From: Amarolinea aalborgensis
Lineage (GTDB): Bacteria; Chloroflexota; Anaerolineae; SSC4; Amarolineaceae
Direction of reading: 5' to 3'
NCBI RefSeq assembly: GCF_900491745.1
Contig: NZ_UETR01000013.1
Coordinates: 1 to 64,000, forward strand
DNA length: 64,000 bases
The notes under the pieces are model-generated. The model ran no database searches, was not told where the DNA came from, and saw only the letters and a list, made by a program, of their open reading frames with translations. A program made the translations under genes and the position numbers. The first letter of the stretch is position 1. Each line of letters opens with the position of its first letter. Below are positions 47,125 through 55,008 of the stretch, in pieces.

Positions 47125-49887
47125 ATGTCACCGCAAAGATCGCGACCGCCAGGGCGGCGGAGCACGGAGAGGGGGAAGGGCATGGCAAACGGACTTAATT
47201 TGCTCGTCGCTGGCATTGTTGGATTCATTGTGGGCCTGGGGCTAGAATGGCTGCTGGAGATTTGGTATTTCCGGCGCTGGCGCCAGACGGTGCGTGATGA
47301 ACGGATAGAGGAGCTGCAGACGGCCGTGAGGGCCAAGGAAAGCCGTATCAGTGACTTGGATGGCCGTTTGGAACGCGCACAGGTGCGCATGAACGCGCTC
47401 CAAGGCGAAGTGGCTCAGCGCACCCAGGAAGTAGAACGAATGCAGGCCGAGCGTTTGGCGCGGCTGGCGGCCGTCGTCCACGATGCGGAGGCGCCGGAGG
47501 CGGTTGAACTCGAAACGCCCCCCGCGCAGGAGCCAACGCCCGAGATGCTCGCCCGTGAACCGCCAGCCTTCGACGCGCCGACGCCTGACCTCCCGGCCAT
47601 CGAGTTGGGCGCGGTCGAACTGCCGACGTTGGAAGCGCCTGCGGTCGAATTGCCTGCCATCGAGTTGGGCGCGGTCGAACTGCCGACGCTGGAAACGCCC
47701 GCGGTCGAAGCGCCTGCGGTTGAGATGGGCGCAGTCGAACTGCCGACGCTGGAAGCGCCTGCGGTCGAAATGCCTGCGGTTGAACTGGGCGCGGTCGAAC
47801 TGCCGACGCTGGAAGCGCCAACGGTCGAATTGCCTGCCGTTGAGATGGGCGCGGTCGAACTGCCTACGCTGAAAGCGCCTGCGGTCGAAATGCCAACCAT
47901 CGAAGCGCATGCGGTCGAACTGCCTGCCGTTGACCTGGGCGCGGTCGAACTGCCGACGTTGGAAGCGCCTGCGGTCGAATTGCCTGCGGTTGAACTGGGC
48001 GCGGTCGAACTGCCGACGCTGGAAGCGCCAACGGTCGAATTGCCTGCCGTTGAGATGGGCGCGGTCGAACTGCCGACGTTGGAAGCGCCAACGGTCGAAT
48101 TGCCTGCGGTTGAGCTGGGCGCGGTTGGCCTGCCGACGCTGGAAGCGCCTGCGATCGAACTGCCGGCCATCGAGTTGGGCGCGGTTGGCCTACCGACGTT
48201 GGAAGCGCCGACGGTCGAAATGCCTACGCTGGAAGAGCCTGCGATCGAACTGCCGACCATCGAAGCGCCTGCGGTCAAATTGCCTGCCGTTGAGCTGGGG
48301 GCGGTCGAAATGCCGACGCTGGAAACGCCCGCGGTCGAACTGCCGACCATCGAAGCGTCCGCGGTCGAACTGCCTACGCTGGAAACGCCCGCGGTCGAAC
48401 TGCCGACGCTGGAAGCGCCAACGGTCGAATTGCCTGCCGTTGAGATGGGCGCGGTCGGCCTGCCGACGCTGGAAGCGTCAACGGTCGAAATGCCTGCGGT
48501 TGAGCTGGGCGCGGTCGAAATGCCGACCATCGAAGCGCCAACGGTCGAACTGCCTGCGGTTGAGCCGCGCGCGGTCGAGCTGCCTGCCATCGAGTTGGGC
48601 GGAGTTGAAATGCCTGCGGTTGAGCTGGGCGCGGTTGGCCTGCCGACGCTGGAAGCGCCAACGGTCGAACTGCCTGCCGTTGACCTGGACGCGGTCGAGC
48701 TGCCTGCCATCGAGTTGGGCGGAGTTGAAATGCCTGCGGTTGAGCTGGGCGCGGTCGAACTGCCGACGCTGGAAGCGCCAACGGTCGAACTGCCTGCCGT
48801 TGAACTGGGCGCGGTCGAACTGTCTGCCATCGAGTTGGGCGGAGTTGAAATGCCGACGTTGCAAGCGCCAGCGGTCGAAGCGCTTGCGGTTGAGTTTGGG
48901 GCCGTTGAGCTGCCGACGCTGCAAGCGCCCGCGGTTGAATTACCCGCAATCGAGTTGGGCGGAGTTGAAATGCCTGCGGTTGAGCTGGGCGCGGTTGGCC
49001 TGCCGACGCTGGAAGCGCCTGCGATCGAAATGCCTGCGGTTGAGCTGAGCGCGTTTGGCCTGCCGACGCTGAAAGCGCCTGCGGTCGAAATGCCTGCGGT
49101 TGAGTTTGGGGCCGTTGAGCTGCCGACGCTGGAAGCGCCAACGGTCGAACTGCCTGCAATCGAGTTGGGCGCGGTCGAACTGCCGACGTTGGAAGCGCCA
49201 ACGGTCGAATTGCCTGCCGTTGAACTGGGCGCGGTCGAACTGTCTGCCATCGAGTTGGGCGCGGTCGAACTGCCGACGCTGGAAGCGCCGACGGTCGAGT
49301 TACCTAGGGTTGAACTGGGCGCGGTTGAACTGCCGACGCTGGAAGCTCCCGTGGTCGAATTGCCTGCGATTGACCTCGGCGCGGTGAAGATAGCGGGGCG
49401 AGGGCTGCCAGGAGCCACAACCGGGAATGATCCCTTGATCGAGATTGATGGCATCGGCCCTGCCTACGACCAGCGCCTGCGCGCCGCGGGCGTGACCACC
49501 TTTGCCGGCCTGGCCGCCATGACCGTGGACGAGCTGGCCGCCATCATCCAAGCGCCCGCCTGGCGTAAGACGGACTATGCAGATTGGATCGCGCAGGCGC
49601 GGGCTGCCGCAGAACACGGGGTGGAAGCGCTGGCGCAGCAGCCAGCCATGCGATCATTGCAGCCCGATAACCTGACGCTGCTGGCGGAGGTGGGCGAGAA
49701 GACCGCTGATGCGCTGCGCGCAGCCGGCTTCTACAGCTTTGCCAGCCTGGCGGCAGCCTCGCCCCAGGAACTGGCCGCGATTGTCGAAAGCGCCGGGTTG
49801 CCCGGCGGCGATTATGCGGCCTGGATTCAAGAGGCCGCCGAACGCACGACAGGCAGCGGTCGCCGTCGCAGCGTCAAACCGCTGTAG
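47125..49887 (+). CDS. Membrane protein with 60 tandem decapeptides and C-terminal helix-hairpin-helix-like modules
   Basis: About 920 residues. The ATG at 47125 follows TTGGAG; one at 47182 after GGAGAGGGGG is equally good. A single membrane helix (GLNLLVAGIVGFIVGLGLEW) is followed by a coiled coil (ELQTAVRAKESRISDLDGRL ... QRTQEVERMQAERLARL), then about 600 residues of decapeptides alternating AVELPTLEAP and AVELPAVELG. The C-terminus has two helix-hairpin-helix-like (DUF4332-type) modules: EIDGIGPAYDQRLRAAGVTT and LLAEVGEKTADALRAAGFYS. Highly acidic. It may be a stalk carrying a DNA- or protein-binding end; function unknown. Confidence 0.75.
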   Translation: MSPQRSRPPGRRSTERGKGMANGLNLLVAGIVGFIVGLGLEWLLEIWYFRRWRQTVRDERIEELQTAVRAKESRISDLDGRLERAQVRMNALQGEVAQRTQEVERMQAERLARLAAVVHDAEAPEAVELETPPAQEPTPEMLAREPPAFDAPTPDLPAIELGAVELPTLEAPAVELPAIELGAVELPTLETPAVEAPAVEMGAVELPTLEAPAVEMPAVELGAVELPTLEAPTVELPAVEMGAVELPTLKAPAVEMPTIEAHAVELPAVDLGAVELPTLEAPAVELPAVELGAVELPTLEAPTVELPAVEMGAVELPTLEAPTVELPAVELGAVGLPTLEAPAIELPAIELGAVGLPTLEAPTVEMPTLEEPAIELPTIEAPAVKLPAVELGAVEMPTLETPAVELPTIEASAVELPTLETPAVELPTLEAPTVELPAVEMGAVGLPTLEASTVEMPAVELGAVEMPTIEAPTVELPAVEPRAVELPAIELGGVEMPAVELGAVGLPTLEAPTVELPAVDLDAVELPAIELGGVEMPAVELGAVELPTLEAPTVELPAVELGAVELSAIELGGVEMPTLQAPAVEALAVEFGAVELPTLQAPAVELPAIELGGVEMPAVELGAVGLPTLEAPAIEMPAVELSAFGLPTLKAPAVEMPAVEFGAVELPTLEAPTVELPAIELGAVELPTLEAPTVELPAVELGAVELSAIELGAVELPTLEAPTVELPRVELGAVELPTLEAPVVELPAIDLGAVKIAGRGLPGATTGNDPLIEIDGIGPAYDQRLRAAGVTTFAGLAAMTVDELAAIIQAPAWRKTDYADWIAQARAAAEHGVEALAQQPAMRSLQPDNLTLLAEVGEKTADALRAAGFYSFASLAAASPQELAAIVESAGLPGGDYAAWIQEAAERTTGSGRRRSVKPL
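47581..49380 (+). repeat. Tandem 30-bp coding repeats, about 60 units
   Basis: An uninterrupted array of 30-bp units encoding two alternating decapeptide types. Typical unit DNA is GCGGTCGAACTGCCGACGCT plus GGAAGCGCCA. Length is 1800 bp, exactly 60 units with no frame-breaking indel; phase changes are always by whole 30-bp units. Units differ by a few bases, suggesting recent expansion with exchange between units. Confidence 0.9.
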
Positions 49888-49907
49888 TCCTCCGGGGAGG
49901 GTAGCTC

Positions 49908-50711
49908 ATGCAACCTCAACGCCCACCATTTTGGGAATGGCCGCTGGATCGCCTCAATGTGCTGCTCATCACAGGCGCTCTGCTGACGCTTTTGTTGTTG
50001 AGCGTGGTCAATTATGTCATTCAGCGCCGCGCGGCTGGCTTCGCCCTGGCAACACCAGCACCTGAGGTGGTGAACACCGTTTCTCCGGCCGCACAGACTG
50101 CGCAGCCCCAGACAACGGCGGAAGTTCCTGCGCTGCTCGCGCCCGCTGCGCCGGCTGAGACGACGCCGCTGAGCATTGTCAAACCACGCCATGGGTCGCA
50201 AATGGCAGCGCCCCTGGCTCGCATCGAAGGGACCGCGCCGCCGGGCGCCCTCGTGGTGGTTTTTGATAACAATCGCCGGCTGGGAGACATCGTGGCGGAC
50301 GCGCAGGGTAAGTGGACGCTTGATCTGCGCGCGCCGCTGACCGAAGGCGACCATCTGCTGCGCGTTCAGGCGACAGATGCCCAACGCCAGCCCCTGGGAC
50401 GCTCAGCGCCCGCCCTGGTCACGATCCTGGCGCCGCAGCCGCCCACGATTATGGCGCCCATGGCTGGCGCGCGGCTGACCGCGGGCGCAGCCCTGACGAT
50501 CAGCGGGTCAGCCATGCCCGACAGCTCGATTCGGGTCTTGGTGGATCAACAGGTGGTTGGTGAAACATCCTCGAATGGCAGAGGAACGTGGCAGCTTGCC
50601 TTGCCCAAGCCGCTCAGCCGCGGTCAACACCGCTTGCGGGCGGACCTGATCAGCCCCAATGGCAACCTCTTGATCAGCAGCGCGGAGGTGAGCGTCACGG
50701 TCTCTCCGTAG
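49908..50711 (+). CDS. Membrane-anchored protein with two Ig-like domains
   Basis: A 267-residue protein 20 nt after the decapeptide-repeat gene, with GGGGAGGG upstream. One membrane helix (LNVLLITGALLTLLLLSVVN, residues 17-36) follows a short cytoplasmic N-terminus. After a Thr/Pro/Ala linker, two bacterial Ig-like modules occur (about 80-170 with ARIEGTAPPGALVVVFDNNR and WTLDLRAPLTEGDHLLRVQA; about 175-267 with LTISGSAMPDSSIRVLVDQQ and WQLALPKPLSRGQHRLRADL). It probably acts on the cell surface with its neighbour. Confidence 0.75.
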   Translation: MQPQRPPFWEWPLDRLNVLLITGALLTLLLLSVVNYVIQRRAAGFALATPAPEVVNTVSPAAQTAQPQTTAEVPALLAPAAPAETTPLSIVKPRHGSQMAAPLARIEGTAPPGALVVVFDNNRRLGDIVADAQGKWTLDLRAPLTEGDHLLRVQATDAQRQPLGRSAPALVTILAPQPPTIMAPMAGARLTAGAALTISGSAMPDSSIRVLVDQQVVGETSSNGRGTWQLALPKPLSRGQHRLRADLISPNGNLLISSAEVSVTVSP

Positions 50712-50732
50712 ACGTCGCGTACTCCCTTTGGG

Positions 50733-50776
50733 CTAAAGCGCCAGGACGCCAAACACTGTGGCTTCCTGGCGCTTTT
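50733..50776 (+). terminator. Intrinsic terminator of the 47.1-50.7 kb operon
   Basis: AAAGCGCCAGGA and TCCTGGCGCTTTTTT form a strong stem with a U run. Confidence 0.88.
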
Positions 50777-50778
50777 TT

Positions 50779-50960
50779 GAACTTCGTCGAGCGTGCGAAT
50801 GAAGGTGGATTTGCCAGACCCTGATGGGCCAAAGCGGGGTCGCTTGCAAACCGCCGCGCACGTTTTCGGCCAGGTAGGCCGCGCTGAAAATGGTCACGCC
50901 GGCCATGGCTTGAGTCACCAGCTCAATCGTCACCCCTTCGGGCAAGAAGGGCGGCAGCAT
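50779..50960 (-). pseudogene. Remnant of a polar amino-acid ABC transporter (permease end joined to ATPase Walker A)
   Basis: Read on the minus strand, the first part encodes MLPPFLPEGVTIELVTQAMA and FSAAYLAENVRGGLQA, the typical membrane-loop segment of GltK/AapM-type amino-acid permeases. After a short gap, in another frame, it reads GPSGSGKSTFIRTLDE, the Walker A region of the matching GlnQ-type ATPase. Everything between and after is lost. It is a deletion scar of a former transporter operon, not a working gene. Confidence 0.8.
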
Positions 50961-50984
50961 CAGACGCCCCCGAGATGACTCGCA

Positions 50985-51830
50985 TCAGGTGCGGATCGCG
51001 GACAGACTGACACGAAATGTCTTGGAAGGAATCTGCGGCGCGTCTACAATTTTGGCGGCCAAGGGCTGCGGCGAGTAAATGGCGCACAACGTGTTGGAAA
51101 CATGATACAGATGAGCGCGTTTGTCCGGCGGGCAGCCGTCGAGGATGCCGGCCAAAATATGCCACTGGATGGAGTATCGCGTATGGCCGTAATCGTGCCA
51201 GACGATCATGGAATCTGGGCCGCGCAGCATTTGAAACGCATTCTGAGTATCAATGCGCACACTGTCATGGGTGTGATCGCCGTCCACGAAGATCAGGTCG
51301 AATTTCTCGGACAGGGTGGAGTAGTCGAAGGTGCGCGAATCATGGCCAATGTGGGTGATGTTGGCATATTTCTTCGAGTAGAAGCCGTGCGCAGCAATCA
51401 ACTCCTGGTTGTAGCCGCTTTGGCGCATTTCGTCTGGCGACAGGCTGATGGAGACGCATGCGGCCGCCAGCGGCGCCACGTTGGCAACGCTTTCGCCGCG
51501 CCAGGTGCCAATTTCCAGGTAACGACATTGGGGAAAGCGCCGCGCCAGCGCCCTGAGTAGGGCCAAGTCGGTCACCAGCGAGGTGCCCTCCAGGAAGCTG
51601 ACCGGCTCCACCGTCTCGTCGAAGCCCGGCAGCAGATCGAGCAGATCTACCGTGGGCAGGCCATCGTTCAGCCCGTAATGTTGATTGACGTAGGCGCGTT
51701 CCTCGGCGCGGTAGTCAATCAGGTTGCCCAGGCGCCGTGGGTCACGCGCGAGGAGCTTGAGCACTTTCCACAGGGTTTTCAACTGGGCCGTGCGCGAAAC
51801 CGGTTGGGTAACGGTGAGCGCGTTTTGCAT
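50985..51830 (-). CDS. Class I SAM-dependent methyltransferase (Methyltransf_24-like)
   Basis: A 281-residue protein. Motif I is CRYLEIGTWRGESVANVAPL (near 100-118), followed by VSISLSP and FDLIFVDGDHTHDSVRIDTQ, the pattern of the macrocin/cephalosporin-hydroxylase-like methyltransferases that act on sugars or small molecules. A final beta-rich stretch follows (SNTLCAIYSPQPLAAKIVDA). It lies 42 nt downstream of a response-regulator gene on the same strand. The substrate is unknown. Confidence 0.8.
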   Translation of the reverse strand: MQNALTVTQPVSRTAQLKTLWKVLKLLARDPRRLGNLIDYRAEERAYVNQHYGLNDGLPTVDLLDLLPGFDETVEPVSFLEGTSLVTDLALLRALARRFPQCRYLEIGTWRGESVANVAPLAAACVSISLSPDEMRQSGYNQELIAAHGFYSKKYANITHIGHDSRTFDYSTLSEKFDLIFVDGDHTHDSVRIDTQNAFQMLRGPDSMIVWHDYGHTRYSIQWHILAGILDGCPPDKRAHLYHVSNTLCAIYSPQPLAAKIVDAPQIPSKTFRVSLSAIRT

Positions 51831-51872
51831 GAGATCACCTCAAATTTCGAGCTGCAGATGGAGAAGCTGCCG

Positions 51873-52568
51873 TCAGGAAGCGTCGGCATCGAATTTGTAG
51901 CCGAGGCCGCGCACGGTGAGCAGATAGGTGGGATTGTTCGGGTCGGTTTCTAGTTTGTTGCGCAGACGACGCATGTAGACCGCAATCTGGTTGGCATAAC
52001 CATCGTAGCCGTAGCCCCAGACGTTGTCGAGCACCTGATCGTGGCTCAGGATGCGGCCGGCGTTGCGCACCAGGTAGTGCAGAAGGCGGAACTCAATAGG
52101 AGTCAACTCGGCGACCTTGCCGCTGGGCATGAACACCTTGTTGCCCACGGGGTCGAGTCGGAAATTGCCCACCGTCAAGAAACCGGCATCGCTGTCGCTG
52201 AAGCCGAAAGCCTCCGCCCGGCGCAGCACCGCGCGCACGCGCGCCAGCAGCTCCGTCGGATCAAACGGCTTCGAGAGGTAGTCGTCAGCGCCGACATCAA
52301 GCCCAACGACGCGGTCGGCGGTTTCGCCCTTAGCTGACAGGATCAGAATGGGCACCTGCATCGTCCGCCGAATCCGCCGACAGACTTCAAGCCCATCCAT
52401 GTGCGGCATCATGACATCCAGAATGACCAGGTCCGGCGCTTCGCGTTCGACGATGTCCAGGGCATCGGCCCCATTCGACGCGGTGAGCACGGTGTAGCCT
52501 TCTTCGCGCAGCAAGAATGAAATCATCTTGACGCTGGGCGGATCATCGTCAACCACCAGAATGCGCAT
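51873..52568 (-). CDS. OmpR/PhoB-family response regulator
   Basis: A 231-residue regulator starting MRILVVDDDPPSVKMISFLL. The receiver has Asp7-Asp9 acids, phospho-acceptor Asp51 (VILDVMMPHMDG), and KPF. The winged helix (about 132-228) has ELTPIEFRLLHYLV, SHDQVLDNVWGYGYDG and the terminal LLTVRGLGYKFD. It is an orphan regulator with no kinase adjacent. With the regulator at 2614-3345 it is one of two PhoB-type proteins that could use the 11-bp repeats at 25.8 kb. Confidence 0.93.
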   Translation of the reverse strand: MRILVVDDDPPSVKMISFLLREEGYTVLTASNGADALDIVEREAPDLVILDVMMPHMDGLEVCRRIRRTMQVPILILSAKGETADRVVGLDVGADDYLSKPFDPTELLARVRAVLRRAEAFGFSDSDAGFLTVGNFRLDPVGNKVFMPSGKVAELTPIEFRLLHYLVRNAGRILSHDQVLDNVWGYGYDGYANQIAVYMRRLRNKLETDPNNPTYLLTVRGLGYKFDADAS

Positions 52569-52682
52569 GGAATCCTCCGGGCATGAGACTATCGGATCAC
52601 GATCCGCGGAGCATTATAGCCGAGAATCACGGTTCCATCAAGCAGGACAGAGCAGCAGCCCGGCGGAGGCAGACGCAGGCCT

Positions 52683-52901
52683 TCACGCGCGGAACACCCA
52701 AACCACAGCCATGATCAGGATACCCCAGGCAATGGCGTCGGCCAACGGCACTGCGGTTTTTCTTGATTTCACGTCAGCCTCGAGCTTGTGTTTTTGCAGG
52801 GCCGCAATCACCTGCCGATCGGCCCACAAGCGAAGCTGCTGGCGAGCGAGTTGAATGAGCAACAGAGCGACGACAATGGTCAAAATCGAGGTCGCTGACA
52901 T
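52683..52901 (-). CDS. Small membrane protein, 72 residues
   Basis: The ATG at 52901 follows CACAGGAGG. The product MSATSILTIVVALLLIQLAR is an N-terminal helix; a basic middle part (QLRLWADRQVIAALQKHKLE, KSRKT) and a second helix (ADAIAWGILIMAVVWVF) follow. It is a two-helix protein of no known family. A consensus promoter with two palindromic operators lies upstream at 52.98-53.09 kb, so it is likely a real, regulated gene. Confidence 0.65.
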   Translation of the reverse strand: MSATSILTIVVALLLIQLARQQLRLWADRQVIAALQKHKLEADVKSRKTAVPLADAIAWGILIMAVVWVFRA

Positions 52902-52982
52902 ACGACTACCTCCTGTGAATCCACGGTAACCGGCCAGGCGCATCATGCGTTACAAGAAAAAGATACGTTGAGCGCCGGTTTT

Positions 52983-53003
52983 TTAGTGTAAACAAGACAC
53001 TAA
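52983..53003 (-). promoter_or_regulatory. 21-bp palindromic operator, proximal copy
   Basis: TTAGTGT-N7-ACACTAA, a perfect 7-bp inverted repeat, lies in the leader of the small membrane protein. It is 58 bp from a second copy with the same spacing. Confidence 0.65.
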
Positions 53004-53040
53004 CGTGAATGAGAGAAAAAACCAGCATCGCTGGTCAAAC

Positions 53041-53061
53041 TTTGTGTCTTTATGACACTAA
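53041..53061 (-). promoter_or_regulatory. 21-bp palindromic operator at the start point
   Basis: TTTGTGT-N7-ACACTAA, nearly identical to the copy at 52983. It abuts the -10 box and covers the expected transcription start, the classical place for a repressor. Confidence 0.65.
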
Positions 53062-53089
53062 TTATAATGCAAGCGTAGGAATCTGTCAA
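53061..53089 (-). promoter_or_regulatory. Consensus sigma-70-type promoter for the small membrane protein
   Basis: The minus strand reads TTGACA (53084-53089), a 17-nt spacer and TATAAT (53061-53066), a perfect consensus at both boxes. A small hairpin (ACCAGC/GCTGGT, 53021-53035, followed by a T run on this strand) lies between the operators. Confidence 0.85.
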
Positions 53090-53143
53090 ACCGACGGCGG
53101 CACGATCAGGATTCCTATGTGGATGGAGTGAAGGCGGCGGGCG

Positions 53144-53878
53144 TCAGGGGAAACGGCGGCGCGCTTGTTCCATCTCGATCGCTTGCGCGCTGAAGCGGAA
53201 TAGGCGCGCGGGGCGTCCTGGGCCTTCGCTCGTGTCGCCGGTTTCTTCCAGCACCTCAGCCGCCAGAATCTTGCGACGAAAGTTGCGCTTGTCCAACGCT
53301 TCGCCCAGGATGATTTCGTAGGCTGCCTGCAGTTCACTGAGGGTAAAGGCTTTGGGCAGCAGCATGAAGCCCAAAGCCGTATATTCCAGTTTCCAGCGTA
53401 AACGGCGCAGGGCATACTCGAGGATCTTGGCGTGATCGAAAGCGAGCTGTGGCAGGTTGTAGATAGACCACCAATTGGCGTCGGCGGCATCGCCGCTGTT
53501 GCGCAGCGGGCTGTGCGCAGCCTGTTCTGCGCTCAGGAGAGCGAAATAGGCTACGGTGATGACGCGGGTGCGCGGATCACGTGCGGGATCGCCGAAAGTG
53601 TACAGCTGCTCCAGGTACACATCGTGGACATTGGTCTCTTCGGCCAACTCGCGCAAAGCGGCCTCTTCCAGCGGTTCGTCGAAGCCAACGAACCCGCCAG
53701 GAATCGCCCAATGACCCTCGAACGGCCAGTTTTTGCGTTTGATGAGGAGCACTTTGAGGTCGTTATCAACAAATCGAAATAGAATGACATCTATCGTCAC
53801 AGAAACCTGGCGGTATTGGCGGACGTCATACGGCTCCGCGGGAGCACCCGGCATGGTTATAGTTGCGTCTTGGCTCAT
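53144..53878 (-). CDS. Nudix-domain transcriptional regulator (NrtR-like)
   Basis: A 244-residue protein. Residues 20-160 form a Nudix domain with an almost complete box, GFVGFDEPLEEAALRELAEE then TNV (the usual Gly is Asn). Residues about 165-240 form a winged helix (LLPKAFTLSELQAAYEIILG, KRNFRRKILA, GRPARLFRFS), the layout of NrtR/NiaR-type regulators of NAD metabolism or sugar use, where an ADP-ribose-like ligand controls DNA binding. The operators just downstream are candidate targets. The ligand is unproven. Confidence 0.85.
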   Translation of the reverse strand: MSQDATITMPGAPAEPYDVRQYRQVSVTIDVILFRFVDNDLKVLLIKRKNWPFEGHWAIPGGFVGFDEPLEEAALRELAEETNVHDVYLEQLYTFGDPARDPRTRVITVAYFALLSAEQAAHSPLRNSGDAADANWWSIYNLPQLAFDHAKILEYALRRLRWKLEYTALGFMLLPKAFTLSELQAAYEIILGEALDKRNFRRKILAAEVLEETGDTSEGPGRPARLFRFSAQAIEMEQARRRFP

Positions 53879-53967
53879 GGATTACTCGTGCATCAATTCG
53901 TTCAGGCTTTGAGATTAAATCATGTCAAGTTGGATAGACTATTTGCGTTTGCGCCCCATGAGGCGCG

Positions 53968-53996
53968 TTGCCGACTCGGCGTTTGTCGGTTATAAT
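53968..53996 (+). promoter_or_regulatory. Promoter of the STAS-like membrane protein gene
   Basis: TTGCCG (53968-53973), a 17-nt spacer and TATAAT (53991-53996). It supports the start at 54036. Confidence 0.7.
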
Positions 53997-54035
53997 CTGG
54001 CACACATCATCAGCAGGCTCAGTCAGGGAGTTGCC

Positions 54036-54995
54036 ATGCTCTTTTCGCGTCAAGAGATGATTCGCCGTGTGCGTGTACTGCAGTCGGCTAAACTGATCTT
54101 CAATCTACTCATTGCCGTTCTGCTGCTCTGGCAGCAGTGGGGATGGCTGCTCATCCTTATCCTGGCCGCAGACGCCGCGTTCCTCTGGTTGTATTATCCG
54201 CGTCTCAGCCAACGGCAGCCGGCCGCTGCCGTTCTGATCACTCTGGCTTTGACAGCCCTGGTCGTCTTGGCCGCCGCCTACGAACGCCCGGTCTTTGCCC
54301 CCGTCCTCCTGGCGTTTTTTCTGCCCCTGCCAGTGGTGGCTGCGGTAGCGCTTGGTTCAGGGGTGGGAGTGCTGGGGGCTGCCAGTTTGGCGACGCTTGG
54401 CGCCCTGTCCACGGCGCTCTTGGCTTGGCGTCTGGCGCCAGAAGGCGTCGTCGTCCTGTTGCCCTGGGTCGCGCTGACCGTTGGCGCCATCTGGCTGCAG
54501 GCGCTGGCCCTGCGCCAGTTCGTGCAAGAAGAACGACGGCAGCGCACGCCGCTGGATGTGGCGGCTGCCATCGCGAATGGCTTGACGGTGGTGACAGTCA
54601 ACGATGGTATTTTTGATGCATCCGTTGATTCCTTAACTGGTTTGCTGCGGCGTCAGGCCGATAACACCAGCGCGCGCTGGTTGGTCCTCGACCTGGCGAC
54701 TTCGACGCCTGTCACCGGGGCTGAAATCGAGCGACTCACGCAGGCCGCGCGCAGCGTAGCCAACTGCAAGGTGGTGCTGGCGCGGGTGCCGGCTGAGGCC
54801 ACGCTGCAGCCAGGCGGGCCGCCAGCGCTCCTCAAACGGTTGGACCATTACGCCACCGTGGCGCAGGCCGTGGAAGTCGGTTTGCGCCACCTGGGCTGGG
54901 TGCATCCGGCCACCACGCCGGAAGCCCGCGAAGCCCGCCAACCGATTCGCATCCCGACCTCCGTTGTCACCGAAGACTGGTGGGACGCGAGTTAG
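54036..54995 (+). CDS. Membrane protein with C-terminal STAS-like domain
   Basis: A 319-residue protein; the ATG at 54036 follows CAGGGAG and lies downstream of a clear promoter, so earlier in-frame ATGs are rejected. About six helices (for instance LIFNLLIAVLLLWQQWGWLL, VLITLALTALVVLAAAYERP, VVLLPWVALTVGAIWLQALA) precede a cytoplasmic domain of about 110 residues (ANGLTVVTVNDGIFDASVDS, RWLVLDLATSTPVTGAEIER, KVVLARVP) that resembles STAS domains of sulfate transporters and anti-sigma antagonists. No transport motifs were recognised. Role uncertain. Confidence 0.65.
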   Translation: MLFSRQEMIRRVRVLQSAKLIFNLLIAVLLLWQQWGWLLILILAADAAFLWLYYPRLSQRQPAAAVLITLALTALVVLAAAYERPVFAPVLLAFFLPLPVVAAVALGSGVGVLGAASLATLGALSTALLAWRLAPEGVVVLLPWVALTVGAIWLQALALRQFVQEERRQRTPLDVAAAIANGLTVVTVNDGIFDASVDSLTGLLRRQADNTSARWLVLDLATSTPVTGAEIERLTQAARSVANCKVVLARVPAEATLQPGGPPALLKRLDHYATVAQAVEVGLRHLGWVHPATTPEAREARQPIRIPTSVVTEDWWDAS

Positions 54996-55008
54996 TGCAA
55001 AGCACAAA

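Noticed and set aside
47581..49380. CRISPR array
   Set aside because: Units are contiguous coding repeats without unique spacers, and no cas genes are present.
47415..49454. Long antisense open frame (679 codons) and a third frame open in the decapeptide array
   Set aside because: They arise only because the 30-bp units lack stops in several frames; they have no start context or family features.
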